Part shown: positions 20,747-32,210 of the stretch, piece by piece
How positions within the stretch are numbered: position 1 is the first letter of the stretch
How the letters are laid out: every line of letters begins with the position of its first letter
Origin: Adiantum capillus-veneris
Lineage: Eukaryota > Streptophyta > Polypodiopsida > Polypodiales > Pteridaceae
Length of the DNA stretch: 64,000 nt
Reading direction: 5' to 3'
NCBI GenBank assembly: GCA_014529385.2
Contig: CM043969.1
Coordinates: 32,220,446-32,284,445, forward strand
Translations under genes and position numbers: made by a program
Notes under the pieces: model-generated
Told to the model about the DNA's origin: nothing
Databases searched by the model: none
What the model saw: the letters and a program-made list of their open reading frames with translations, nothing else

Positions 20747-21178
20747 TCTTTGACTCACGGAAACAAACCGACCAATATCATTTCACTTAGTCGTATTCAA
20801 TTCAAGTAGTGCATGATTAGTTAGTTGCTTGAACATAAATATGAATGTGCATATATTGATCATGATTTGTTATCTATCGAAGAGTACTTGCTTACGTTTT
20901 GCACCGTTTTGGGTCGTGTGTTTAAGTGCACACCTGCCTGCGTTAGTAGAAGTGCCAAGTCATTTTGTAGTCGAGAAGCCCGTTCTGTTCTTTGGCATGG
21001 CAACTGAGTGCCTGACTTATAAGTTGTAGTCAGCTGTTCCTACCAACGGGCACAGGCCAGGTGGGAGGAGTGCTTTGGCATCCCGTCTGCATACATAGAT
21101 GAGCCGAGAAAAGGTCCCCGGGCCACCTGCGAGAGCTAGGCAGGTGATTTCGCTTTCAAGTGCATGGGAGGCTGATAG

Positions 21179-22117
21179 TGATAGCCGTTTTTCAGCTCTC
21201 CGTAATTGCCATAGTGAGTTATCCCACCCTACCAAAATCACCCAAACGCTATGGCTATCCCTACCATTTCACTGTACATAGGCGTGTGAGTTAGGGGGCT
21301 TTTCCCATATCTTCTTAAAAACCCTCAGCTAGCTAGTCACTGGGCTAGTTGAGCCAAAAAAATAAAAGTATATTATGGCCTCTTTGTGTGTAAATATTTC
21401 ATTGTATATATGGCCTAAATATAGGGATTTTTTATAATTATTTTGGTATTTTATTTAAATATTTCTACTTAGGTGCGTGTTTTATTAAACCTATGTACAC
21501 CTTCTTTCACCTTCTTTATTTAAATATTTCTACTTAGGTGCGTGTTTCATAATCCTTGATCTTTCCTAATAAAATTGATTAGGCTTAATCCTAATCAAGG
21601 CTTCTAAAACCTATAAATAGAACCCATTCCTCCTTGTAAAAGACATCACTATACCATTGCACACTAGATTGAGCGTAGCACACGCCAGTTCTATCTTGGT
21701 TGTAAAGAGAGAGTAAGCTTTCTATACACCATCACTTTGGTGCATAGAAAAGCTTGAGCTAGTTTGAGTGAGTGCGAGTATAAGATATTCTTCCTACCAT
21801 TGTTGTATCTACCCCAACATCAATGAATTGGTAGTTTTGGGTGCAATTCATGTCCAAAGGCTCACGCTTCTCCTCCAATTTGGCTTGGCAAACTTATTCA
21901 GCTTCATAAGGTGACTTGTTTCATTGAAGGTTGTTGTTTTGTTGCTTGTGATTCATTGGCTATTGTTTGGCTACCATTGTAAGAGGGTGGATGGTGAGAG
22001 GGCTCCCATAACCCTAAGACAATGTGCTAGTGATGCTATAACCAAATCTTGTCACTTGATTCCGCAAGCTCTAAGTTCCTTTTTGTGCAAAATATAAAGT
22101 TGAAGCTAAGTTGTACA

Positions 22118-22169
<52 letters not shown>

Positions 22170-22428
22170 TTTTAGTGTGTGAGAGTGTTCCATTGGTGTT
22201 AGGGTTAGTGTAAATTCCTTGCTTGTTTGTGGGTTGCTCTAACGATTCTCCTCTTTTGCGTCCTAGTTCGCTCTTAAACTAGGTGGTGCCCCTTGTGTAG
22301 TTGGGATTTGGCTGTGGGTTTGTTGTTTTGGTTTGTGTTGTGTTGTGCCCCAGCCCCATTGAGAAGCACGGGAGCCTTGAAGGGTGTCTAGAGGTTGCTC
22401 TTCTTGTTGCCCGCCCCGGACCGCCTCA
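21179..22428 (+). mobile_element. Long LTR of the Tat-like T2 family (plus orientation)
   Basis: Begins TGATAGCCGTTTTT after a purine-containing 'gggaggctga' and ends GGACCGCCTCA. Its first 300 bp match, in inverse orientation, the start of the LTR at 57396-60168. Its last 300 bp, from the CT repeat through 'gttagggttagtgtaaatt' to 'cttgttgcccgccccgg', match that LTR's end closely. A TATA box lies at 'cctataaatag' near 21610. It is 1250 bp against 2773 bp for the inverse copy, which has extra sequence in its middle. A short direct duplication ('tatttaaatatttctactt') occurs at about 21452 and 21520. No adjacent T2 coding region was recognised. Confidence 0.8.
22121..22166. repeat. (CT)n microsatellite inside LTR
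   Basis: Pure CT run of 46 bp. The inverse LTR copy has a much longer GA run (57658-57790) at the same place. Confidence 0.97.
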
Positions 22429-22431
22429 ATA

Positions 22432-22434
<3 letters not shown>

Positions 22435-22493
<59 letters not shown>
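22435..22493. repeat. (GA)n microsatellite
   Basis: Pure GA run of about 59 bp just after the LTR end. Confidence 0.97.
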
Positions 22494-22497
<4 letters not shown>

Positions 22498-22907
22498 CAA
22501 AACTTAATACAATTGTATAACAAAGCCGCTTGATAGCCCACTCATCTCAGATTCATTGCGCCATTACGAGGTGAGTCTGAGGCGTTGGTTATACAGAGCC
22601 GGTGATGAGGAGGTAATGATGCCGGCCTCAGCAAAACCCGCAGCCTGTCCTCATCAGTATCGACACCAAATCAAGGTTAATTAGGGTTCCCTTGTGCAAG
22701 TGCAAGCCGCCACTTGTACAGATCTTTAGCTTGTGCGGCGTGCGCTCTCTCGATCTTCCGCTTGCGACATGCCCTTACCATTTTGGCTGCTGAAAACCTC
22801 CACATATAATTTTTTTTAATAGAATTACGTGTTCAAATTGCAAACCCAGAAGATTAGTAAAAAGAAATTGATTTACGAGACTCAAAGGGTGAGAAAGGTG
22901 GTAAGGC

Positions 22908-22908
<1 letters not shown>

Positions 22909-22954
<46 letters not shown>

Positions 22955-22978
22955 TTACTCTCTCTCTCTCTCTCTCTG
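22909..22978. repeat. Compound (TA)n-(GA)n-(CT)n repeat
   Basis: A TA run (to 22930), then GA (22931-22954), three bases, then CT (22958-22977). The GA and CT arms are complementary and could form a hairpin of about 20 base pairs with a very short loop. Confidence 0.95.
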
Positions 22979-23299
22979 CTATGTTTTAGCAAAAGTGTAA
23001 TTCACATTACAATCGTGTGCCTTTGAAATTCGATTTGCCGATTGAAAAGTAGCTAGAGGGAAAGGAAAGTCCCACCTAAATTTTCACGAAAATAGTGAAA
23101 TGTAGCTTAATTTTTGGAAATTCTCTCCTCAAAAAATAAACAGTAAACCAAATTGTGTATGCTTGCAAAAATAATCCCTATGAGACAAAATGAAACTAGA
23201 GAGAGATACTGCTCTCATAGAACTCTCACACAAGGAAAGAGAGAAAAAGAAGCCTAATTAAATTTTAAAAACTAGCAGTTACTACAATGTGCATCTGCA

Positions 23300-24366
23300 A
23301 GTCTTGTAGAGGTGGAACTATAAAGTGACCCCACTAGTGCTTTGTTCATCAAAGAGATTCGACGTCAGTCTCTTGATACTGATAAGTATATGGCAATTGG
23401 AAGCAACTAGAGGAACAATCAAAGGCAAAGAGGTCATAGTCGCAATCCCGAGCGTTCTCAGAATCACAAGAATGCACGTAGCGAGCCATGGACGTGACAT
23501 GAGGAACATTGAATACTACCATTGTCACAAGAAAGGACAAATGAAGAAAGATTGTGTTTGTTGCAAACAGACAAGGGTAAAGCCATTGTCATAAGTTCTA
23601 CACCTCTTAAGAGAGTGTGAAGATAGAGCAACTCAATGTTGTTAAGTTTCCACATGTTGATGTTTTTCTTGACGTGCCATAGTTGTTAGATAAACTAGTA
23701 TTCACTTTTGATTTGAGTCGAGAGGTGTTATTAGCTCTTGACGAATGCTACGTCAGAATTGGATTATTAACTTAGGTGCAAGTTTTCATGTTATTCCTCA
23801 CAAGAGTGTTTCTCTAGTTATGATTCTACACATGTTTCAATTAAGCAGGTTGATCTTATCAGCTTGAGATATGTGGCATTGAAGATGTCATTTGTGTATG
23901 CGCGATGATACCGAGTTCATGCTCTGAGGTGTCGGACATGTGCCAAAGCTAGCTAAGAGATTGGTTTCAGTAGGATAGCTTGATGATTGTGGATACACTA
24001 GAGTGTTTGGCAATGGTTCTTGGATGATCAAAAAAGGTAACTTGGTCATGCTCAAAGGCCAAAAGTATGGCTTATATTATATTCCTTGTATGTCTCTTTT
24101 GTGAAAGAGAACTCTATATATGTAGCTGAGCTACCTTCTACTAGGTTGTGGCCTAGTGAATTTGGTCATATGAGTCAAAAGGGAATGAAGCAATTACAAC
24201 ATTCTGGCTATATCCCTATGCTAAAGGATTCTGATTTTAGTTTATGTGAGCATTGCATAAATGAAAAATGGACTAGGCTTACATCCTTGCTATTAGATAA
24301 AAAATAGAGAATCCTCTCGATTTGATTCATAGTGATCTAGGTGGGCTATGTCACATAAGTCTTGGA

Positions 24367-24400
<34 letters not shown>

Positions 24401-24900
24401 TGTATATTTCTTGACTTTCATAGATGACTCTACTCAAAAGGTGTGGGTCTACCTCTTGAAGAGGAAATACAAAATCTTTAGTGTCTTCCAAAGTTCCTAT
24501 CTATGATAGAAAACCATTCATGCAAGAAGTTGAAAGCTTTGCACACTCACAATAGGGGAGAATATATATCCTCTCAGTTTTAATACTTTTATAGAAAACG
24601 AGACATTAGGAGGTAGTTTACTACACCATACACACCTACTCAAAATGAAGTTGCTAAGTGCATGAATATGGCTATTCAGGAGAAGGTCACTTTCATGCTA
24701 TCTATGACAAAATAATATTAAGAGTTTTTGGGGGAGAGGCTGTGATGACATTGATGCATATAATCAATAGATCATCTAATACATCGTGGAACTACAAGAT
24801 TTTGCAGTAAGATTATGTATGTAGGGTGAAGCCACAAGATCGTTTCACAGATGTATGGATATACATACTTACACACATAGCCACTTGTGCCACATTTTCC
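23300..24900 (+). pseudogene. Decayed Ty1/copia relic (gag end, pre-integrase, integrase)
   Basis: Plus-strand conceptual pieces include a zinc-knuckle-like 'YHCHKKGQMKKDC' near 23519-23557, a copia GAG-pre-integrase motif ('FGHMSQKGMKQLQ', 'CEHCINEKWTR') at 24158-24283, and the integrase start ('DLIHSDLGGL', then 'VYFLTFIDDSTQKVWVYL') at about 24320-24460. A run of 31 G (24368-24398) sits in the integrase segment. Stops and shifts are frequent. The younger copia element at 25589 lies downstream in the same orientation; the two are unlike enough to be separate insertions. Confidence 0.75.
24368..24398. repeat. Poly-G tract, 31 bp
   Basis: Thirty-one consecutive G residues inside the copia integrase relic, with coding-like sequence on both sides. 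Confidence 0.95.
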
Positions 24901-25588
24901 TTCTAGTGGGAAATTGTTAAGGTTCACGCCAACTGGCCGGGGAAACCCTTTATTGTTTCACATGATTTTATCAAAGCAAAGTTGATCACATTGTTCATGC
25001 TAGTGGAGACTCTATTTCAAAGGGTTGTTTCATTGAGGAAGTTACCAAGGATAGGCTTTCACACAGAGCTTTCAACGCATCTAGGCAGATAGCTAAGGCT
25101 AATGAAAGTAGATCATGGTATGTCTAGATCAATACAAATGGCAAGTCCCACATATGCATTTTGAGGCTAACCTTGCTGTTCTATGTCTACATACCAATAT
25201 TATTCTCTAGTACTTCCCATGATTTGTTTGAGTCATCACACTCATCTATAAGATTCACCTAAGTGTCATGTAGAGCTACGATATTGATACCTAAGGTTGT
25301 TCATTTTTAGCTAGGAGTTGTGCACTTACTACGCTAGTTTGTGGAGTTGACTTGATAGTTTCTTTAGGGGCGTTTTTACAACTCCCCATAGGTTCTTCTT
25401 ATGGAATATTAATCCGCAAAGTATGAAAAACCTCTCCACTAAATTTCTCTATTTTATTTCCTTTTGATTCATGAGTAAGGCTAGGGTTTTATTGGGAAAG
25501 TCCTAATGGAGGTGAACTAGGGAGATTGTTGGTGGCACATGCAATGGGTGGAGTCCACATAGATGCTAGTGTATAAGACCCAACCAAC

Positions 25589-25910
25589 TGTTGAGATGTC
25601 GAGCTCTACACCTTGAGCTGGCATCCACTACGGGTCTTGGCCGCTTACGGCATTTACTCACTGGCGCGTTAGGTGACCGACACGAAGGATCTCTGCCAGT
25701 GATTCTACAGCTGGACTACACTTATAGTGCTAGCCTAGTACGCTTCTAGCGAGTTCACACTTAGTGACTGCATGTACATATGTGCTACTTTTCAGCTTTA
25801 GCACTTAGTCATTTTGTACTCTCTTTTCTGAGAAGAAGAAGAAGAAGCTTTCCATCTCTGTGTGCTTTGTGCTTGTCTTGTGTAGCTCTCTTGCATCCTC
25901 ATTCTTTACA
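25589..25910 (+). repeat. 5' LTR of copia element (322 bp)
   Basis: Starts TGTTGAGATG and ends TTCTTTACA. It differs from the 3' LTR at four positions in the 'cttggccgctt', 'tagtgctagc', 'gtgactgcat' and 'ttctgagaag' segments. Confidence 0.97.
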
Positions 25911-25929
25911 TGGTATCAGAGCCTGGTGC
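25911..25929 (+). promoter_or_regulatory. Primer-binding site (initiator Met tRNA)
   Basis: TGGTATCAGAGCCTGGTGC begins at the base after the LTR end. The first 12 bases match the standard plant initiator Met tRNA primer site. Confidence 0.92.
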
Positions 25930-26167
25930 AGGCAAGAGAGGCTAAGAGAGCAAGAGCATCACAATCCCTTCGTTCGCAATCCACGACCAGATGAACAGGT
26001 CTCCAAAGTGCAGTATACAGAGATTTACTGTATAAGTACAGTGGTTGTATGTACGCTTGATTGTGGACACTCGTTGAGTGTAGAAAGCGTTACAGGAACC
26101 ACGATAGCAGGTTCAGCAGATTTGCAGGTTTTTGCCGATTGCAGCTATTTTGTCTTATTGCTTCAAG

Positions 26168-26971
26168 ATGTCTGACGGTTTCAGTCAGATTGTTACTGAG
26201 AAGCTTGAGAAAAATAACTACCCTGCATGGAAGTTCAGAATAACAAATTTCCTAAAAGGAAAAGGTTATTGGGACTATGTAGAAGGAGACAATGAAAAGG
26301 AACCAGAGATTCCCGAGGCAAATGCTACAGCAGAACAAAGGAAAGCTTTGAGGGACTGGCAACAAGGCCAGAGCAAAGTGATGTATTGGCTTTCTATGAG
26401 CATCACAGATGGCATGATGGGCTATCTACAGGATGCTGAAACCCCCGCCATTGCATGGAAAAACTTAGGCAGAGTGTTCGAGGTGAACACCAAGGCCAGG
26501 AAGCTTCAACTAAAGTCGGAGCTAAATCAGGTTAAGAGGAACAACCTCTCCATCAATGATTATTCTTTGAAGATCAAGAGTATCATTGAGGCTCTTGGAT
26601 CTATTAAAGTCTCAGTGGAAGACGATGACATTGTCCGTGCATGCTTGGATGGTCTAGGAGATGAGTATGTACATTTTAGGTCTTCCATGAATACAAGAGA
26701 CGACATCCCCGTGTTCCAAGATTTGATTTCTATGCTTATTCTTGAGGAGAAGAACCTTGACACATCTTCTTCTCATGGCAGAAATAATTCTGAACAGGCC
26801 TTCTATTCTAACTCCAACAGAGGTAGAGGTAGAGGTCGTGGTCGAGGCCCAAGGGGTTGCAGGGGCCAATTTCTGGAAGGTCAATCAAATCAAAACAATA
26901 CAGGTGGCAGGGGAAACCAGTCTCAAGGCAAGGGGAGTCAAAGAGGTCGTGGTGCAGGATCAAGCAGGTAG
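26168..26971 (+). CDS. Copia gag (capsid) part of polyprotein
   Basis: The start is taken at the ATG at 26168 (MSDGFSQIVTEKLEKNNY). An in-frame ATG at 26132 gives 12 more residues but lacks family resemblance. The 267-residue product has the UBN2 or copia-gag type capsid fold signature ('NYPAWKFRITNFLKGKGYW', 'AWKNLGRVFEVNTKARKLQL', 'LGDEYVHFRSSM') and a Gly-Arg-rich tail (near 26815-26970) expected to bind RNA. The frame ends at TAG 26969-26971, but the zinc knuckle C-W-T-C-G-E-R-G-H-M-S-R-D-C (26996-27037) follows in the same frame 24 bases later. The stop thus cuts gag before its nucleocapsid motif. Confidence 0.9.
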   Translation: MSDGFSQIVTEKLEKNNYPAWKFRITNFLKGKGYWDYVEGDNEKEPEIPEANATAEQRKALRDWQQGQSKVMYWLSMSITDGMMGYLQDAETPAIAWKNLGRVFEVNTKARKLQLKSELNQVKRNNLSINDYSLKIKSIIEALGSIKVSVEDDDIVRACLDGLGDEYVHFRSSMNTRDDIPVFQDLISMLILEEKNLDTSSSHGRNNSEQAFYSNSNRGRGRGRGRGPRGCRGQFLEGQSNQNNTGGRGNQSQGKGSQRGRGAGSSR

Positions 26972-29900
26972 CAACATACTCCAGATAGTAGAGAATGTTG
27001 GACTTGTGGTGAAAGAGGTCACATGTCACGTGACTGTCCAAAGGGAAAAGCAAGTAGAAAGAGAGAACAGGGCAACTATGCATCTACTAGCAGAGATGCA
27101 GATGACAGCAAAAACGAGCGCATGTTTGTTATGCAACATGTAATGAATACAATGACTGCAGAGAATTCCACCCAAGATGATGTTTGGTATGTGGATTCAG
27201 GTGCCTCTAATCACATGACGTCTCGTGGAGAGTGGTTTAGAGATATGCGCAAACCAGATGTGTCAGGCTATGTGCAGACAGGAGATGACACAGCTCACCC
27301 CATTGCTCATGTAGGGGACATACCTCTAAATACGAAGAGTGGGAAATCAAAGTACTTAGCAGATGTACTTCATGTCCCAAACATTACAAAGAATCTTGTT
27401 TCTGTTGGACAAATGGTTGAGCAGGGTTTGCAGGTTCGCTTCAATCCAAATGGCTGTTATGTAGAAGATTTCCAGAATGGCTGTAAGCTGATCACAGAGG
27501 GCAAATGTGTAGGCAGAATGTTTACGCTGAATGTAGACATGCCTGAGGTAAAAGCTGCATTATTTGCACAGGGCACAGGTGTTGTGGCTGATGTTGACAT
27601 TTGGCACAAACGCATTGGCCATGTCAATGAGCAGAGATTGCGCAGCATGCAATCAAAACAGATTGTAAAAGGTTTGCCCAAATTCAAGGTGGATGGTATG
27701 CATAAAGTGTGTGCAGCATGCCAGTTTGGAAAACAGTCAAAGGGCTCATTTCCACATGAGCGCAATGTATGTAAAAGGCCACTTGAGGTGGTGCACACAG
27801 ATGTTTGGGGTCGAACCGATACTGCAAGTATACATGGTTGCAGGTATTATGTCTCTTTCATTGATGACCATACAAGGAAAGTATGGGTCTACTTCATGCG
27901 TAACAAAAGTGAAGTGTTTGGTCACTTTCAAGACTTCAAAGTCATGATTGAGAAGGAGACAGATATGCAAATCAAGACATTGAGGTCAGATGGAGGGGGA
28001 GAGTACTTCTCCAATGATTTTTCAGATTTTCTGCGAATGCATGGTATACACAGGCAGTTTACATGCAGATATACTCCACAGCAGAATGGGGTCGCAGAAA
28101 GGAAAAACAGGCACATTGCAGAGGTTGCACGTGCATTGATGAATGAGAAGAACATGCCTCATCATTTCTGGGCTGAAGCTGTAAATACAGCTGTGTACAT
28201 TATGAACAGGACACCTACAGCTGCGGTGCATGATGTAACACCTGAGGAAAAGTTTACAGGTACAAAGCCTGATTTGGCACACTTGAAAGTGTTTGGCTGC
28301 ATAGCTTACGTGCATGTACCAGATGAGTTGCGTAGGAAATTGGATCCTAAAGCAGAGAAATGTATTCTTGTGGGATATTCCCTTGAACAAAAGGGGTACA
28401 GGTGCTACAATCCTACTACACGAGAATTACGAGTGAGCAGAGATGTAGTCTTTGATGAGATGAGCACCTGGTACAGTAATGCACATGGCACTATTGGGGC
28501 TGATGTAAAAGATGATGTGGTTGTACAAAATGTGAGGCCACAGTCACAGGTTTTGAGTGGACCACAAGAGTCCTCTTCTCGTGGCTCTGTTGAGAAACCA
28601 TGGAATGGTAGACTACGTACGCAGGTTACTCCACCAACAGGTACAGGGAATGTATCACGAAAAGGAAAGGAAAAGGTTGATGAACCTCCCTTTATGGTTG
28701 ATGCATCATCAGGTTTTTCACATGTAGACATGGATTCAGATGGTTCTGAACAAAGTCTTGATGAGGAATTTGGAATTCCGGCTGTCAGGACACCTGGCGT
28801 AAGGAAAGTACAAGAAGATGCTAGAGGGCAAAGGAGTGACCCAGGACCGCGCAGATCTAATAGAGTCAGAAATCCAATTCAGAAATTGACTTATGATGGG
28901 TATCTAGCGCATCACCAAGCCTACATGGCTAAGGTGATACAGGATGTGGAGCCCACATGTTTTGAGGATGCAGTTGGAAATGTGCATTGGGATGATGCAA
29001 TGAATGAAGAGATGGCTGCATTGGAAGCAAATGACACATGGGAGTTGGTGCCATTGCCAAGTGGCAAGAAAGCTATTGGCTGTAAATGGGTGTAAAAAAC
29101 CAAGCATAAGGCTGATGGTAACATTGAGCGTCACAAGGCAAGGCTGGTCGCAAAGGGTTATGCACAGACGTATGGCATAGACTATGAGGAGACCTTTGCT
29201 CCAGTGGCAAAGATGACGACAGTGAGAGATGTCATAGCAGTGGCTGCATCTAGAGGATGGATTATGCATCAAATGGATGTAAAGAATGCCTTCTTGAATG
29301 GTGAGTTGCAAGAGGAAGTGTATATGGATCAGCCACCTGGTTATGTCGATCCAGGTTACCCAGATTATGTATGCAGACTTCTCAAAGCTTTGTATGGTTT
29401 GAAGCAGGGCTCTAGAGCATGGTATGACAGGATTGCCAAGTATCTTGTCAGTATTGGTTTTAGGAGAGCTCATGCTGATCATTCACTCTATGTACGTGAG
29501 AGTGATGTGGGGATTGTGGTCATTACCATATATGTAGATGACCTTATTATTGTTGGTGACAATGCTATGGAGATTGACCATGTGAAGGGTCTTCTCAAAC
29601 AGGAGTTTGAAATGAAATATTTAGGCGAGTTGCGCTACTTTCTTGGCATTGAGGTGATCAGGACTCCAGAGGGTGTATGGCTATCACAGAGACAGTATGC
29701 TTTGGACATGTTGTCAAAGTATGGTATGGCTGATTGTAAGCCAATTTCTATTCCCTTGGATGTGAATGCAAAGCTGAGTGCAGAGAAGGGTGATGTTGTT
29801 GAGGATGTCAACATGTACAGGAAGATTGTGGGTAGTCTAATCTACTTGACTATCACGAGGCCAGACTTGAGCTACACAGTAGGCTTGGAGAGTCAGTTCA

Positions 29901-30517
29901 TGCAACTTCCGAGGAAGCCACATTTGGATGGAGTATGACGCACACTTAGGTATGTGCAAGGTACTCTTGACTACGCATTGTTCTATGCAGCAGATGCACC
30001 ATTAGCATTGTATGGGTATACAGATGCAGATTGGGCAGGTAGCATTGTTGATAGGAGATCTACGAGTGGCTTCATGTTCTCTTTTGGGAGTGCTGTTGTT
30101 ACTTGGAGCAGCAAAAAGCAGCCTACGGTTGCTTTATCGAGCACAGAGGCCGAGTACAGAGGTGCAGCAGTTGCGGCGTGCGAGGTAGCTTGGCTACGCA
30201 CATTACTTGAGGACTTGGGAGTGCAGGTGGACCAGCAGATTTTCATCCATTGTGACAACCTCAGCAGCATGCAGTTGTCTAGGAACCCAGTGTTCCATGC
30301 CAGGACCAAACACATAGAGGTCCATTACCACTACGTTCGAGAGCGAGTGTTGGCGGGCGACATCGACTTGGTCTACGTCAGCACAGAGGAGCAGATAGCA
30401 GATATCTTTACCAAGGCCCTCGGAGCTGAGAAGCTTCGACGTTTCCGGACTATGCTTGGACTCTGCGACATGCAGAGCTCGAGGGGGAGTGTTGAGATGT
30501 CGAGCTCTACACCTTGA
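26972..30517 (+). pseudogene. Copia pol: protease, integrase, RT, RNase H (stops)
   Basis: Same frame as gag. It carries the zinc knuckle (26996-27037), the protease active site 'YVDSGASNHM' near 27188, the GAG-pre-integrase 'DIWHKRIGHV' near 27597, the integrase core ('HTDVWG', 'FIDDHTRKVWVYF', 'LRSDGGGEY', 'NGVAERKNRHI') about 27790-28220, the RT ('KARLVAKGYAQ', 'HQMDVKNAFLNGEL', 'YVDDLIIVGD' near 29531), and the RNase H ('TDADWAG', 'SSTEAEYRGAAVAA') about 30015-30190. In-frame stops TAA 29093-29095 (in the conserved C-K-W-V-Y-K-T motif, at the Y) and TGA 29936-29938 (consistent with CGA to TGA) break it. There is no frameshift over about 4.3 kb. The frame ends inside the 3' LTR at 30515-30517. 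Confidence 0.93.
30478..30489 (+). promoter_or_regulatory. Polypurine tract
   Basis: CTCGAGGGGGAG directly precedes the TG of the 3' LTR and overlaps the last pol codons. Confidence 0.85.
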
Positions 30518-30811
30518 GCTGGCATCCACTACGGGTCTTGGCTGCTTACGGCATTTACTCACTGGCGCGTTAGGTGACCGACACGAAGGATCTCTGCCAG
30601 TGATTCTACAGCTGGACTACACTTATAGTGCCAGCCTAGTACGCTTCTAGCGAGTTCACACTTAGTGACCGCATGTACATATGTGCTACTTTTCAGCTTT
30701 AGCACTTAGTCATTTTGTACTCTCTTTTCTGTGAAGAAGAAGAAGAAGCTTTCCATCTCTGTGTGCTTTGTGCTTGTCTTGTGTAGCTCTCTTGCATCCT
30801 CATTCTTTACA
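30490..30811 (+). repeat. 3' LTR of copia element (322 bp)
   Basis: Same length and ends as the 5' LTR, followed by the CCAAC duplication. Confidence 0.97.
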
Positions 30812-30816
30812 CCAAC

Positions 30817-32200
30817 ACCTAGCTTGATCTCAACATAATTAGAGATAGGGTCTAATATTTTGCATGCAAAGATTTGTGGCATGATATTCTTACGTGTATT
30901 TTCAAGAATAAGTCTTGGAGCTCTTCAAGGAGACAGGTATAGCAAATGTCAAAGGTAGGAAGCTTATCAATATAGGTTTATGATTGGAGCTTAATTCTTT
31001 GCCACTTCCTTTCCTTTAGAAATTCATTAATAAGTCTTATAATAGCCGCTATTCGAGAAAATTATGGAAAAATTGATGTTTACCTATGTTGATTCACAAT
31101 TCAAGGTTTCGTCCTTGCTCTTTGTTTTAGCTAGAAGACCATATTTACACAAGTTAGATCTTATAGTTGAGACCATGGTACTGAAAGGTTTGTGATTTTG
31201 ATTTATGATAGTGAGCATGCCATTTTAAAGGAGAAGATACTCATATCATCAACATCACACCACAAGTATAAGGAGGTTGCATAAAACTTGTTTGTACAGA
31301 GCTTAATAAACTTTCACTACTAACTCATTTTGAGGTAGGTCAACATGTCATTTATTTCATGTCATGTGCATGTACCTCAACGTGTCATGTATTTTATGAG
31401 AATACATGCTCACACAGTGTTTGCTCTTAGATTGTGGGAATCCAAATTTCACTTGGCATGTCCTTGGGTTTTGCCAACATCCATGAAGTAGTGAGCATAA
31501 TCATGTGTTGACGAACGCTAATCACATTTTTTTGTAAGTTTAAAGCTAGGGTTTATAAAACTTTATTTCTTTTGCACTAAAGGTTCCTGATCAACATGGC
31601 TAGCTACCTCCATTTAATACAAAATTGGGGATGTGGGTGATATATAATTTGGTAGGGATGAAGATTTCTCACAATATAGAAAGATGGTTGGCGAAGGCCC
31701 GTTCTACCTTTCTCTGTCTAGTGGACTTGTGTAGTCAAATCTCTTTAATCTTCCTTGTGGTGTACCTTTTGGGCCAGTATCCTAGTGTTTTGGGTTGTCT
31801 GTGGGTTCAAACAATCTTTATATATTAAAGTGTGACCCCTCTCTTAGTGACGATAGGGAGTGTTGAAACAACTCTATGAAAGAAGTCTATGAACAACGAC
31901 TCTCATCCTCCGCTAGAGTGTGTGAGTGATGATACAAGAATATCTTTATGTCAGAATATCTTGGCAAGTCATGAGAGAGAACCACTATGTTTCTTGCTCA
32001 ATTTGGAAATCAAAGTTGTGAACCATGGGTTCCTCTCTAAATGCTTCAACAATTAAACCATTTGCATCGTAAATGCAAATTGGATATATGGGCATATTTC
32101 ATAAAGTTTTTGCATAGTTGACAAAACATTAATCCCTTGCATTTTAATGCATTATATATAGTGGACTTAGAAGATTGAATCCTTGCTATGAGCCCGTCCT
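30817..32200. other. No recognisable gene
   Basis: AT-rich sequence with short open frames and no family resemblance. It is presumably the continuation of whatever old DNA the copia element entered. Confidence 0.45.
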
Positions 32201-32210
32201 TCAGACATGT

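Larger units (their letters stand above)
25589..30811 (+). mobile_element. Complete Ty1/copia retrotransposon
   Basis: The 5223-bp element has two 322-bp LTRs, a primer site, one gag-pol frame, a polypurine tract and a perfect 5-bp duplication CCAAC (25584-25588 and 30812-30816). The LTRs differ at four positions by my reading (about 1.2 percent), so insertion is fairly recent. Domain order is gag, zinc knuckle, protease, integrase, reverse transcriptase, RNase H, which is the copia order. Three in-frame stops and no frameshift interrupt the polyprotein, so this copy is probably not autonomous but could still be mobilised by relatives. Confidence 0.97.

Noticed and set aside
21008-21160. Suspected tRNA or intron-encoded RNA in a GC-richer patch
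   Set aside because: No cloverleaf arms could be paired; the patch is better explained as the internal end of a retroelement before the LTR at 21179.
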